This document shows, piece by piece, positions 1 to 5,176 of a DNA stretch of 5,672 bases. The DNA is from Mucilaginibacter sp. (GTDB lineage Bacteria > Bacteroidota > Bacteroidia > Sphingobacteriales > Sphingobacteriaceae): positions 1 through 5,672 of the forward strand of contig JAICXZ010000245.1 in NCBI GenBank assembly GCA_025934475.1. The letters are read 5' to 3'. The position numbers and the translations under genes were made by a program. Under the pieces are notes generated by a model. That model was given only the letters and a program-made list of their open reading frames with translations, was not told where the DNA came from and ran no database searches. Numbering within the stretch: the stretch's first letter is position 1; the number at the start of each line of letters is the position of its first letter.

Positions 1-1190
1 AGGTCGGATACCACAGGGAAGTTGCCTCCATAAGAAAGCAGCGTCGTCAATATCACAGTTGCAAGTAACCACCATTTTAGGCGGCTTTTTACTATAAATA
101 ACCCAAAAATAAACAGGAAACACACCACGGCACCCATGTAAACAGGACCCTCAGTGGACGGTTTTTCGCCCCAGTACAATGAAAGACCCGGAATACCACC
201 GGTTATTTGCTGGGCCGCGCCCATAGCCTGTTCATCCGTAGCATTTCTATCTTTGAATACTTTAACTACTTCAGAATTTTGATCGAGGCCCTCATTTCGT
301 GAACCTCCGCCGGTAGCGTAAGGTACCAGGAACGATAGCGATTCTTGAGGACTTTCGCTGTATTGGTACGCATAGTCTTTAGTTAAGCCATTACTCGGTT
401 CTTTGGCGTTCTGTGTAAGATTTGATTTGCCGCGAATGGTATCTTTGCCATATTCATAAGTACTCCACAATAAAGATGCGTTAACGGCCAGCGCGATAAC
501 TATAGCGCCGCCTAAATACGCCAGGGACTTTGAAAAAGCCTTCGTCTCTTTTTTACGGATGGCATGGTAAGCTTCTATACCTATCAGGATGAACAATGTG
601 ATCATCAGGTAATAGGTCATCTGTACGTGGTTGGCACGTATTTCAAGGGCCAGGAACAAGGCGGTAAGTGATGCCCCAAGTAAATATTTCCCTCGTAATG
701 TGAGAATAATACTGGCCAAAATAGGAGCAAAAAAGCCAATAGCAAATACCTGATTGGTATGGCCGGCCAGCAGTAGTATGATATTATAAGATGTAAACGT
801 AAATGCTACCGACCCCGCCGCCGCAAGCCATGGATTGGCCCGCATAACGATAAATAACCAATAAGTGCCAAATAATAACAGCAACACATTGTACAATGGG
901 TTAGGGAAGGCTGTAGTTACAAACTTCACAACCCAGGTGCCTATATTATCCGAATAAGGCGCCCAGATCTGGAAGGCGGGCATACCGCCAAAAATTTGGT
1001 TGGTCCACAAAATAGTGGTGTCCTTATCCTTGTATTTGTTGATTTCGGTTTGGGTGGATTGCGCCCCGATAACGTCGCTTTGGCCAAGCGTTTTTCCCTG
1101 GAAGGCCGGCGTGAAGTAAAAGAAGCAAATCGCTAGTAAAATTAATATGATGACCAGGTGGGTACCATTTCGCTTGAACCAATTATTCAT
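1..1190 (-). CDS. YfhO-family multi-span membrane protein (N-terminal part, runs off the left edge)
   Basis: An open frame of 396 codons runs from the ATG at 1190-1188 to the left edge without a stop. The protein is strongly hydrophobic: one span at about residues 11-28, then spans near 99-116, 121-142, 148-165, 169-183, 190-207, 224-242, 350-367 and 371-386. The first periplasmic loop has the pattern typical of Bacteroidota YfhO proteins, GKTLGQSDV (32-40) then LWTNQIFGGMPAFQI (61-75); a later one is GEKPSTEGPVYMGA (341-354). Characterised Firmicutes YfhO/GtlA-type proteins are GT-C-fold enzymes that add sugars to cell-wall polymers on the outer face of the membrane. A similar envelope-glycosylation role here is inference, since the Bacteroidota proteins are largely uncharacterised. 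Family members are usually around 800 residues, so about half is visible. No Shine-Dalgarno sequence precedes the start, as is normal in this phylum. It lies 102 bp downstream of the 93-residue gene, same strand. Confidence 0.85.
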   Translation of the reverse strand, partial: MNNWFKRNGTHLVIILILLAICFFYFTPAFQGKTLGQSDVIGAQSTQTEINKYKDKDTTILWTNQIFGGMPAFQIWAPYSDNIGTWVVKFVTTAFPNPLYNVLLLLFGTYWLFIVMRANPWLAAAGSVAFTFTSYNIILLLAGHTNQVFAIGFFAPILASIILTLRGKYLLGASLTALFLALEIRANHVQMTYYLMITLFILIGIEAYHAIRKKETKAFSKSLAYLGGAIVIALAVNASLLWSTYEYGKDTIRGKSNLTQNAKEPSNGLTKDYAYQYSESPQESLSFLVPYATGGGSRNEGLDQNSEVVKVFKDRNATDEQAMGAAQQITGGIPGLSLYWGEKPSTEGPVYMGAVVCFLFIFGLFIVKSRLKWWLLATVILTTLLSYGGNFPVVSD

Positions 1191-1220
1191 CTAAATCTGT
1201 TAAGGTGAAAAAAATTAATT

Positions 1221-1240
1221 CCCAAAAATAGAAATTTGGG
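1221..1240. repeat. Small inverted repeat in the gap between the 93-residue gene and the YfhO-family gene
   Basis: CCCAAA (1221-1226) and TTTGGG (1235-1240) form a perfect 6-bp stem with an 8-nt loop, flanked further out by the complementary AT-rich stretches ATTAATT (1214-1220) and AATTAAT (1251-1257). It could be a weak processing or attenuation hairpin in a transcript of the upstream pair, or a protein site over the candidate promoter. There is no clear U-tract making it a standard terminator. Confidence 0.35.
1223..1230 (-). promoter_or_regulatory. Candidate -7 promoter element for the YfhO-family gene
   Basis: Read on the minus strand this is TATTTTTG, a match to the Bacteroidota -7 consensus TAnnTTTG, 32 nt before the ATG of the YfhO-family gene. 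No TTTG -33 element is visible at the expected spacing, so the call rests on one element in AT-rich DNA. It overlaps the left arm of the small hairpin at 1221-1240. Confidence 0.3.
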
Positions 1241-1292
1241 TCAGAATAGAAATTAATTTTTGATTAGAGCAGCGTAACGATACCATTGCCTT

Positions 1293-1574
1293 TCAGACCA
1301 TTAAAAACAACAATCCTAAACCTGCTGTGGCTACGATATAAGAGATAATAGCCATTTTGTTGTACTCTTCGCGGTAACGGTATATGCTGAAAACGTTATA
1401 GGCAGCCAAAACACCAAGCACTATCCAAAAAAACCAATGGATATGATGATGAGAGTTAACAAAGATCATCAGACCAAGCGCTACGGTGATGTAGTTGGTA
1501 ACAATTAATGTGATTGTTTCGGGGGTGCCGAAATGGCGGCGATTGAATACCGGTCTTTGATCTGGTTCGCGCAT
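1293..1574 (-). CDS. Small membrane protein of unknown function, three predicted spans
   Basis: This 93-residue protein is one I do not recognise. It has a short basic, polar N-terminus (residues 1-19), then three hydrophobic segments at about 20-39, 46-64 and 73-92. A histidine-rich stretch SHHHIHW (41-47) lies between spans 1 and 2, and a charged loop RYREEYNK (65-72) between spans 2 and 3. It ends almost at the last hydrophobic residue, so nearly all of it is in the membrane. The start is supported by a GAGGAAG sequence ten nucleotides upstream and by the 2-bp gap after the DUF4834-type gene. Tight spacing implies co-transcription and probably translational coupling with that gene. The histidines could bind metal or sit at the membrane surface, but nothing in the sequence settles this. 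Coding status is well supported by the membrane pattern and operon position. Confidence 0.8.
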   Translation of the reverse strand: MREPDQRPVFNRRHFGTPETITLIVTNYITVALGLMIFVNSHHHIHWFFWIVLGVLAAYNVFSIYRYREEYNKMAIISYIVATAGLGLLFLMV

Positions 1575-1576
1575 AT

Positions 1577-1819
1577 TTATTTTACTTCCTCATAGTCGAT
1601 GAAGTCGCCAGCGGAGTCAGGTATTTTGTTTTTCGGCTTTTCAGGGATATGGTCGATCGTAATTCTGCCTTCAGGCTTTCTTTGCTGATATTGCTGTTGC
1701 TGGCCCTCTTGCGCTTTATTCACCACGCTTTGGAAAAGCATAGGCAATAACAAACGCGCAGCTGCACGAATGATGTACAAAACAAGGATGGCTATGAATA
1801 GAAAACGAAGAAATTCCAT
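1577..1819 (-). CDS. DUF4834-type small membrane-anchored protein
   Basis: This 80-residue protein has a hydrophobic segment at about 4-28 (FLRFLFIAILVLYIIRAAAR), a short amphipathic stretch, a glutamine-rich linker (QEGQQQQYQQR, about 37-47) and a charged tail ending GDFIDYEEVK. A single N-terminal span, basic/Gln-rich middle and acidic GD(F/Y)(I/V)DYEE ending match my recollection of the DUF4834 family, small Bacteroidota proteins of unknown function. The N-terminal span and soluble tail suggest an inner-membrane anchor with a cytoplasmic tail, but orientation is not certain. The ATG at 1819-1817 follows an A-rich leader with a good -7 promoter octamer 20 nt upstream, so this is probably the first gene of the transcript. 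Its stop is 2 bp from the start of the next gene. Confidence 0.8.
   Translation of the reverse strand: MEFLRFLFIAILVLYIIRAAARLLLPMLFQSVVNKAQEGQQQQYQQRKPEGRITIDHIPEKPKNKIPDSAGDFIDYEEVK
1585..1591 (-). promoter_or_regulatory. Shine-Dalgarno-like ribosome binding site for the 93-residue gene
   Basis: On the minus strand this reads GAGGAAG, ten nucleotides before the ATG at 1574, and it lies within the final Glu-Glu-Val codons of the upstream DUF4834-type gene. None of the other starts in this window has such a site. It may serve re-initiation after the upstream stop codon. Confidence 0.45.
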
Positions 1820-1839
1820 TTTTTCATTATTTGGGATTA

Positions 1840-1847
1840 CAAATATA
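1840..1847 (-). promoter_or_regulatory. Candidate -7 promoter element for the DUF4834-type gene and its downstream partner
   Basis: The minus-strand sequence TATATTTG matches TAnnTTTG exactly and lies 20 nt upstream of the ATG at 1819, implying a leader of about 12-15 nt. The expected -33 TTTG is not evident, only T-rich sequence. Position, orientation and an AT-rich leader support it. Confidence 0.45.
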
Positions 1848-1892
1848 AGCTAATCTGATAAAAAATTGTTTTAGAACGCTATGTATCTGTTA

Positions 1893-1974
1893 TGACGAAT
1901 GACGTGTGAAAATATTACATGATTCGATGTGCAAATGTGCAGATATGCGGATGTGCAGATGATTTATGATTTAT
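1893..1974 (+). repeat. Two minimal 7-bp tandem duplications flanking octamer array A
   Basis: ATGACGA at 1893-1899 is followed by ATGACG at 1900-1905, and GATTTAT occurs twice in a row at 1961-1967 and 1968-1974. Each is only about two units long, so chance is possible in AT-rich DNA. Their position on either side of a real short-period array makes them worth recording. The rest of the intergenic stretch 1820-1925 shows only the promoter octamer. Confidence 0.4.
1926..1961 (+). repeat. Octamer array A (four 8-bp units plus four bases)
   Basis: Units start at 1926, 1934, 1942 and 1950, followed by GATG at 1958-1961. Every unit fits RATRTGCR, with purine-only variation at unit positions 1, 4 and 8. 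Units 2-4 (1934-1957) are a perfect 24-bp reverse complement of 2087-2110 in array C. The array is about 107 bp upstream of the DUF4834-type gene and outside any credible ORF. Confidence 0.9.
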
Positions 1975-1987
1975 TAATGACAGAGCG

Positions 1988-2023
1988 GATATGCAAATGT
2001 GCGGATGTGCAGATATGCAAATG
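1988..2023 (+). repeat. Octamer array B (four 8-bp units plus four bases)
   Basis: Units start at 1988, 1996, 2004 and 2012, with AATG at 2020-2023. All fit RATRTGCR. The array has the same orientation and the same 36-bp length as array A, 26 bp further on. Aligned with the reverse complement of array C in register, 29 of 36 positions agree and all seven differences are purine transitions. B and C could therefore form a long imperfect hairpin with a 51-nt loop downstream of uvrB. Confidence 0.9.
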
Positions 2024-2074
2024 ATTTTTTATTTTTTCAATGAAGCAATGAGTTATTTGGTCAGGAGATTCATG

Positions 2075-2110
2075 CATCTGCACATTTGCACATCCGCATA
2101 TCTGCACATT
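2075..2110 (-). repeat. Octamer array C, inverted, starting in the uvrB stop codon
   Basis: On the minus strand the units start at 2110, 2102, 2094 and 2086, ending in GATG at 2078-2075. All fit RATRTGCR. The first two bases of the array are the two A's of the uvrB TAA stop (2111-2109), so the array is transcribed as the first 3' UTR sequence of uvrB. Together with B or A it can fold into a hairpin that may protect or end the uvrB transcript; it lacks a following U-tract, so it is not a standard intrinsic terminator. Confidence 0.9.
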
Positions 2111-4133
2111 AAAATCTTTCTTCCATCATTTTTTCCAGGGCAAACATTTCGTCCCTCAGCTTGGCAGCCAGGAGGAAGTCCATATCTTTTGCTGCGGCAA
2201 CCATCTCCTTGCGGGTATTTTCGATGGCCTTTTTCATATCGGTTTTGCTCATGTATTGTACAATTGGGTCCGCAGCTAGCGAAACGGTGTCGGCTTCTAC
2301 GTAGGCTTTTTGTACGCCGCCCACAAAATCGACAACAGATGTTTGTTCGATGATCGCCTCGCGCGATTTACCTACGGTTTTTGGCACAATGCCGTGCTCG
2401 AGATTGTAATTGATCTGTTTTTCCCTGCGGCGATTGGTTTCGTCAATGGTTATCTGCATTGAGTCAGTAATCTTATCCGCATACATGATCACCCGGCCGC
2501 GGTCATTACGGGCTGCTCGACCTATGGTTTGGATCAACGACCGTTCTGATCGCAGGAATCCTTCTTTGTCGGCATCCAGAATGGCCACCAGGGAAACTTC
2601 CGGCAAATCAAGACCCTCACGAAGCAGGTTGATCCCGATCAATACATCAAATTCGCCCAGGCGCAGGCCCCTTAAAATCTCCACGCGATCCAGCGTTTTT
2701 ACTTCGCTGTGGATGTAGCGGCATTTGATACCCAGCTTGTCCATGTATTTGGCCAACTCCTCGGACATGCGTTTGGTTAAAGTAGTTACCAATACGCGAT
2801 CACCTTGTTTTACAGTTTGATCCACTTCTTCCAACAAATCGTCGACCTGGTTTATTACCGGACGAATATCAATCACAGGATCAAGCAATCCGGTAGGACG
2901 GATAACCTGCTCCACCACAACACCACCTGATTTTTCCAGTTCAAAATCGCCCGGAGTTGCGCTCACGTAAATGGTTTGTGGTGCCAGTCGTTCAAACTCC
3001 TGGAAGTTGAGGGGACGGTTATCCAAAGCGGCGGGCAGGCGAAAACCATACTCAACCAGGGATATCTTGCGTGACCGGTCGCCGCCGTACATCGCCCTGA
3101 TCTGAGGTACCGTCACGTGGCTTTCGTCGATCACCATCAGGTAATCATCCGGGAAATAATCCAGCAGGCAGAAAGGCCTTGCCCCCGGTTTACGGCCATC
3201 AAAAAACCTTGAATAGTTCTCAATTCCCGAACAGTAACCAAGCTCCCGGATCATTTCAAGGTCGTAGTTCACTCTTTCTTCCAATCGTTTAGCTTCCAGG
3301 AAGCGCTGATCGTCGATGAACTGCTTTTTACGAACCTCCAATTCTTCCTGGATGGCCCAAATGGACTGCTGGAAACGCTCACGCGGCGCCACATACAAGT
3401 TGGCGGGAAACACTACCATGTGGGTAGTTTTTTCGATCGTTTTGCCGGTCGAGGGGTCGAAGGTGCTCAACTCTTCAATGTCATCCCCAAAAAATGATAT
3501 GCGGTATGCATAATCCAGGTAAGCCGGGAATATATCCACGACATCCCCTTTTACCCTGAAAGTCCCGCGTTTAAAATCTGCGGTAGTTCGGGCGTAAAGT
3601 ATTTCGACGAGGCGATGCAGGAAAGCATTGCGGCTGATTCTTGTACCCACAGCAAACCTGAATACCGAATCTTTAAAGTCTTCCGGATTGCCCATACCGT
3701 AAATACATGAGATCGACGAAACGACGATCACATCCCTTCGCCCCGACATCAACGCTGAAGTTGTGCGCAGACGAAGTTTTTCAATTTCATCGTTGATCTG
3801 CAGGTCTTTTTCGATGTAGGTATTAGTTGTTGGTATAAAGGCCTCTGGCTGATAGTAATCGTAGTAGGATACAAAATAGTTTACCGCATTCTCCGGGAAA
3901 AACTGTTTGAACTCGCCGTAAAGCTGTGCGGCCAGCGTTTTATTATGGCTCAATATCAGCGTTGGCCGCTGCGTTTGGGCGATAACATTGGCCACGGTAA
4001 ATGTTTTTCCACTGCCTGTAACGCCAAGCAGGGTTTGATACGTATCGTTATTATTAATCCCCTGAACGAGCTGCCTGATGGCCTCGGGCTGGTCGCCGGT
4101 GGGCTGATAAACTGAGGTTAATTTAAAATCCAT
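2109..4133 (-). CDS. uvrB: Excinuclease ABC subunit UvrB
   Basis: UvrB is the helicase-like subunit of nucleotide excision repair. It receives damage from UvrA, opens and verifies the strand, and recruits UvrC for incision. The 674-residue length is normal for the family. In order: N-terminal MDFKLTSVYQPTGDQPEAI (1-19), Walker A GVTGSGKT (37-44), the tyrosine-rich beta-hairpin that probes DNA (SYYDYYQPEA, 89-98), the SxSCIYGMGNPEDF region (140-153), helicase motif II with DESH (336-339), SATP (391-394), motif V GINLLREGLDLPEV (500-513), motif VI QTIGRAARN (535-543) and a C-terminal UVR domain (about 630-668) that contacts UvrC. No key residue is missing. The ATG at 4133 gives the family's standard N-terminus. 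It is divergent from upp. The stop codon overlaps octamer array C. Confidence 0.98.
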   Translation of the reverse strand: MDFKLTSVYQPTGDQPEAIRQLVQGINNNDTYQTLLGVTGSGKTFTVANVIAQTQRPTLILSHNKTLAAQLYGEFKQFFPENAVNYFVSYYDYYQPEAFIPTTNTYIEKDLQINDEIEKLRLRTTSALMSGRRDVIVVSSISCIYGMGNPEDFKDSVFRFAVGTRISRNAFLHRLVEILYARTTADFKRGTFRVKGDVVDIFPAYLDYAYRISFFGDDIEELSTFDPSTGKTIEKTTHMVVFPANLYVAPRERFQQSIWAIQEELEVRKKQFIDDQRFLEAKRLEERVNYDLEMIRELGYCSGIENYSRFFDGRKPGARPFCLLDYFPDDYLMVIDESHVTVPQIRAMYGGDRSRKISLVEYGFRLPAALDNRPLNFQEFERLAPQTIYVSATPGDFELEKSGGVVVEQVIRPTGLLDPVIDIRPVINQVDDLLEEVDQTVKQGDRVLVTTLTKRMSEELAKYMDKLGIKCRYIHSEVKTLDRVEILRGLRLGEFDVLIGINLLREGLDLPEVSLVAILDADKEGFLRSERSLIQTIGRAARNDRGRVIMYADKITDSMQITIDETNRRREKQINYNLEHGIVPKTVGKSREAIIEQTSVVDFVGGVQKAYVEADTVSLAADPIVQYMSKTDMKKAIENTRKEMVAAAKDMDFLLAAKLRDEMFALEKMMEERF

Positions 4134-4141
4134 GCAGAATT

Positions 4142-4149
4142 CAAAAATA
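4142..4149 (-). promoter_or_regulatory. Candidate -7 promoter element for uvrB
   Basis: The minus-strand sequence TATTTTTG matches TAnnTTTG but lies only 8 nt before the uvrB ATG, which would give an almost leaderless mRNA. No -33 TTTG is seen at normal spacing. It may be real or chance; another promoter could lie further upstream in 4150-4371. Confidence 0.3.
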
Positions 4150-4184
4150 CAATATTAAACAATGGCATCTTGTTGAAAATGTTT

Positions 4185-4203
4185 TGCAATAGTCATCATT
4201 GCA
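4185..4203. promoter_or_regulatory. Operator-like dyad in the uvrB-upp intergenic region
   Basis: TGCAAT (4185-4190) and ATTGCA (4198-4203) are perfect inverted half-sites around a 7-bp centre. Looser GTT/AAC complementarity lies just outside. This is the shape of a binding site for a dimeric regulator, placed 52 bp upstream of uvrB and 169 bp upstream of upp. I cannot assign the protein; it does not match a LexA box I know. Confidence 0.35.
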
Positions 4204-4233
4204 GTAACAAATTACAGATACAAAGAGATGTTT

Positions 4234-4257
4234 TGTTGTGACAATCCTATGTCAACA
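4234..4257. promoter_or_regulatory. Second imperfect dyad in the uvrB-upp intergenic region
   Basis: TGACA (4239-4243) and TGTCA (4250-4254) are perfect inverted 5-mers around a 6-bp centre, extended by TGT (4234-4236) and ACA (4255-4257) with a two-base bulge. It could be an operator for either divergent gene. AT-rich sequence with a smaller dyad ATATT-CT-AATAT follows at 4282-4293. No perfect TAnnTTTG on the plus strand was found for upp; TAACTGTG at 4266-4273 is one mismatch away. Confidence 0.3.
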
Positions 4258-4371
4258 GGTTTGAATAACTGTGGCGTTAAAATATTCTAATATCGAAAAA
4301 CTTAAAAACTATACAATTCGTTTATTAACCAGAAAAGTGTTTAGTCCGGATTTATTTAATCATTTACCCCT

Positions 4372-5064
4372 ATGATTACTTTAGAAAGATTACGTACGAA
4401 ATCAGTAGATTTAAGCGTGTTTTTTGTTCTCAACAAAACCAATACCATTGGCAATCAGTTCCTGGCCGAACTGCGGGACGCTATTGCCCAGCAGGACCGG
4501 CTCCGTTTTCGCAAAAACCAGGAACGGATAGGAGAAATACTGGCCTATGAGATCAGCAAAAAACTAAAATATGTTCCGGTCGAAGTGCAGACACCGCTTG
4601 GCATTGCCGCTGTCAACGTGCCTGAAACGCAACCAGTCCTCGGCACAATTTTGCGCGCAGGACTTCCGTTTCACCAGGGCTTTCTAAATTTCTTTGATAA
4701 ATCACCTTCGGCGTTCATTACCGCTTACCGCAAAGTGCGGAAGAACGGCGATTTTATCATCAATATTGATCACATTGCCACACCTAATCTTGATGGCCGG
4801 ATATTTATACTTTGCGACACCATGCTCGCAACCGGCCAAAGTATCGTGGAAGTTTGCAAAGAATTGATGGGGACCTACGAGATTAAAGAGCTTCATATTG
4901 CTGCGGTTATAGCCAGTACCATCGGTATAGAACATGTAAAGGCTCACTTGCCCAAGGCCCACCTTTGGATCGGCGCCATCGACGAAGAGATGACATCCAA
5001 AGCATATATCGTTCCAGGATTGGGAGATGCCGGGGATTTGTCGTATGGCGAGAAGATGATTTGA
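4372..5064 (+). CDS. upp: Uracil phosphoribosyltransferase
   Basis: The enzyme converts uracil plus PRPP to UMP and pyrophosphate in cytoplasmic pyrimidine salvage. The 230-residue protein has the UPRTase layout: N-terminal helix-rich part with the KTNTIGNQF(L)AELR segment (22-35), TILRAGLPF (92-100), the PRPP-binding loop CDTMLATGQS (148-157), and the uracil-recognition end YIVPGLGDAGD (212-222). That last motif distinguishes UPRTases from other type I phosphoribosyltransferases. The PRPP loop differs from the common DPMLATGGS at two sites, Thr150 for Pro and Gln156 for Gly, while Asp149 and the ATG core are kept. The final residues (LSYGEKMI) also differ from the common RIFGTK. The ATG follows an AT-rich leader without a Shine-Dalgarno site. 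The gene is divergent from uvrB, and a YjjG-like gene follows 112 bp downstream. A heptamer array begins at the last base of its stop codon. Confidence 0.93.
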   Translation: MITLERLRTKSVDLSVFFVLNKTNTIGNQFLAELRDAIAQQDRLRFRKNQERIGEILAYEISKKLKYVPVEVQTPLGIAAVNVPETQPVLGTILRAGLPFHQGFLNFFDKSPSAFITAYRKVRKNGDFIINIDHIATPNLDGRIFILCDTMLATGQSIVEVCKELMGTYEIKELHIAAVIASTIGIEHVKAHLPKAHLWIGAIDEEMTSKAYIVPGLGDAGDLSYGEKMI

Positions 5065-5093
5065 ATTCGGAATTCGGAATGCCGATTGCGAAA
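5064..5093 (+). repeat. Heptamer array L, starting at the last base of the upp stop codon
   Basis: Four 7-bp units start at 5064, 5071, 5078 and 5085, followed by AA. Units 1 and 2 are AATTCGG, unit 3 is AATGCCG and unit 4 is ATTGCGA. The A of the upp TGA is the first base of the array. It is an imperfect inverse of array R1 (24 of 30 positions) and of R2 (23 of 30). Unit 4 plus AA forms a perfect 9-bp stem, 5085-5093 with 5114-5122, so the upp mRNA can fold just after its stop. Confidence 0.85.
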
Positions 5094-5113
5094 GGTAAAA
5101 GTGGAATGCCTGA

Positions 5114-5143
5114 TTTCGCAATTGGCCAACCGCATTCCGCATT
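5114..5143 (-). repeat. Heptamer array R1, inverted
   Basis: On the minus strand, four units start at 5143, 5136, 5129 and 5122, followed by AA. Units 1 and 2 are AATGCGG, unit 4 is ATTGCGA, and unit 3 (TTGGCCA) has diverged. It pairs with array L across a 20-nt loop. The stem is not followed by a U-tract, so a terminator role is possible but not standard. Confidence 0.85.
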
Positions 5144-5153
5144 GGAAAAAGTG

Positions 5154-5161
5154 TAGCTTTG
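5154..5161 (+). promoter_or_regulatory. -7 promoter element for the YjjG-like gene
   Basis: TAGCTTTG matches TAnnTTTG exactly and lies 15 nt before the ATG, implying a leader shorter than about 12 nt. It sits between heptamer arrays R1 and R2, so the gene probably has its own start of transcription independent of upp. No TTTG -33 element is visible; the sequence upstream is array R1. Confidence 0.5.
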
Positions 5162-5163
5162 CA

Positions 5164-5176
5164 TCAATTTAATTGA
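5164..5176. promoter_or_regulatory. Perfect dyad over the predicted transcription start of the YjjG-like gene
   Basis: TCAATT (5164-5169) and AATTGA (5171-5176) are perfect inverted half-sites around one base, ending directly at the ATG. It lies where RNA polymerase would start, as an operator would, but is short and AT-rich. Confidence 0.25.

Noticed and set aside
1926..2110. Possible CRISPR array
   Set aside because: Units are 8 bp with no unique spacers between them, arrays occur in both orientations, and no cas gene is present.
1988..2110. Standard intrinsic terminator of uvrB
   Set aside because: The arms are long and imperfect, the loop is 51 nt, and no U-tract follows; kept only as a possible structural element.
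1926..2110. MITE or insertion-sequence remnant bounded by inverted arrays A and C
   Set aside because: Arrays are inverted, but no target-site duplication, transposase fragment or distinct internal sequence supports a classical element.
1991..2353. A 120-codon plus-strand open frame starting in octamer array B
   Set aside because: It starts within repeats, runs antisense through the uvrB 3' end and its protein looks like an antisense shadow; there is no promoter or recognisable domain.
2410..3513. Plus-strand open frames at 2410-2718 and 3316-3513
   Set aside because: Both lie entirely antisense within uvrB, whose motifs are intact, and show no protein-like features of their own.
4134..4371. 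LexA (SOS) box upstream of uvrB
   Set aside because: Neither the CTG-N10-CAG type nor the GAAC-N4-GTTC type of site was found; the dyads present have other sequences.
5064..5143. Standard intrinsic terminator of upp
   Set aside because: A 9-bp perfect stem exists, but its loop is 20 nt and no run of T follows the hairpin.
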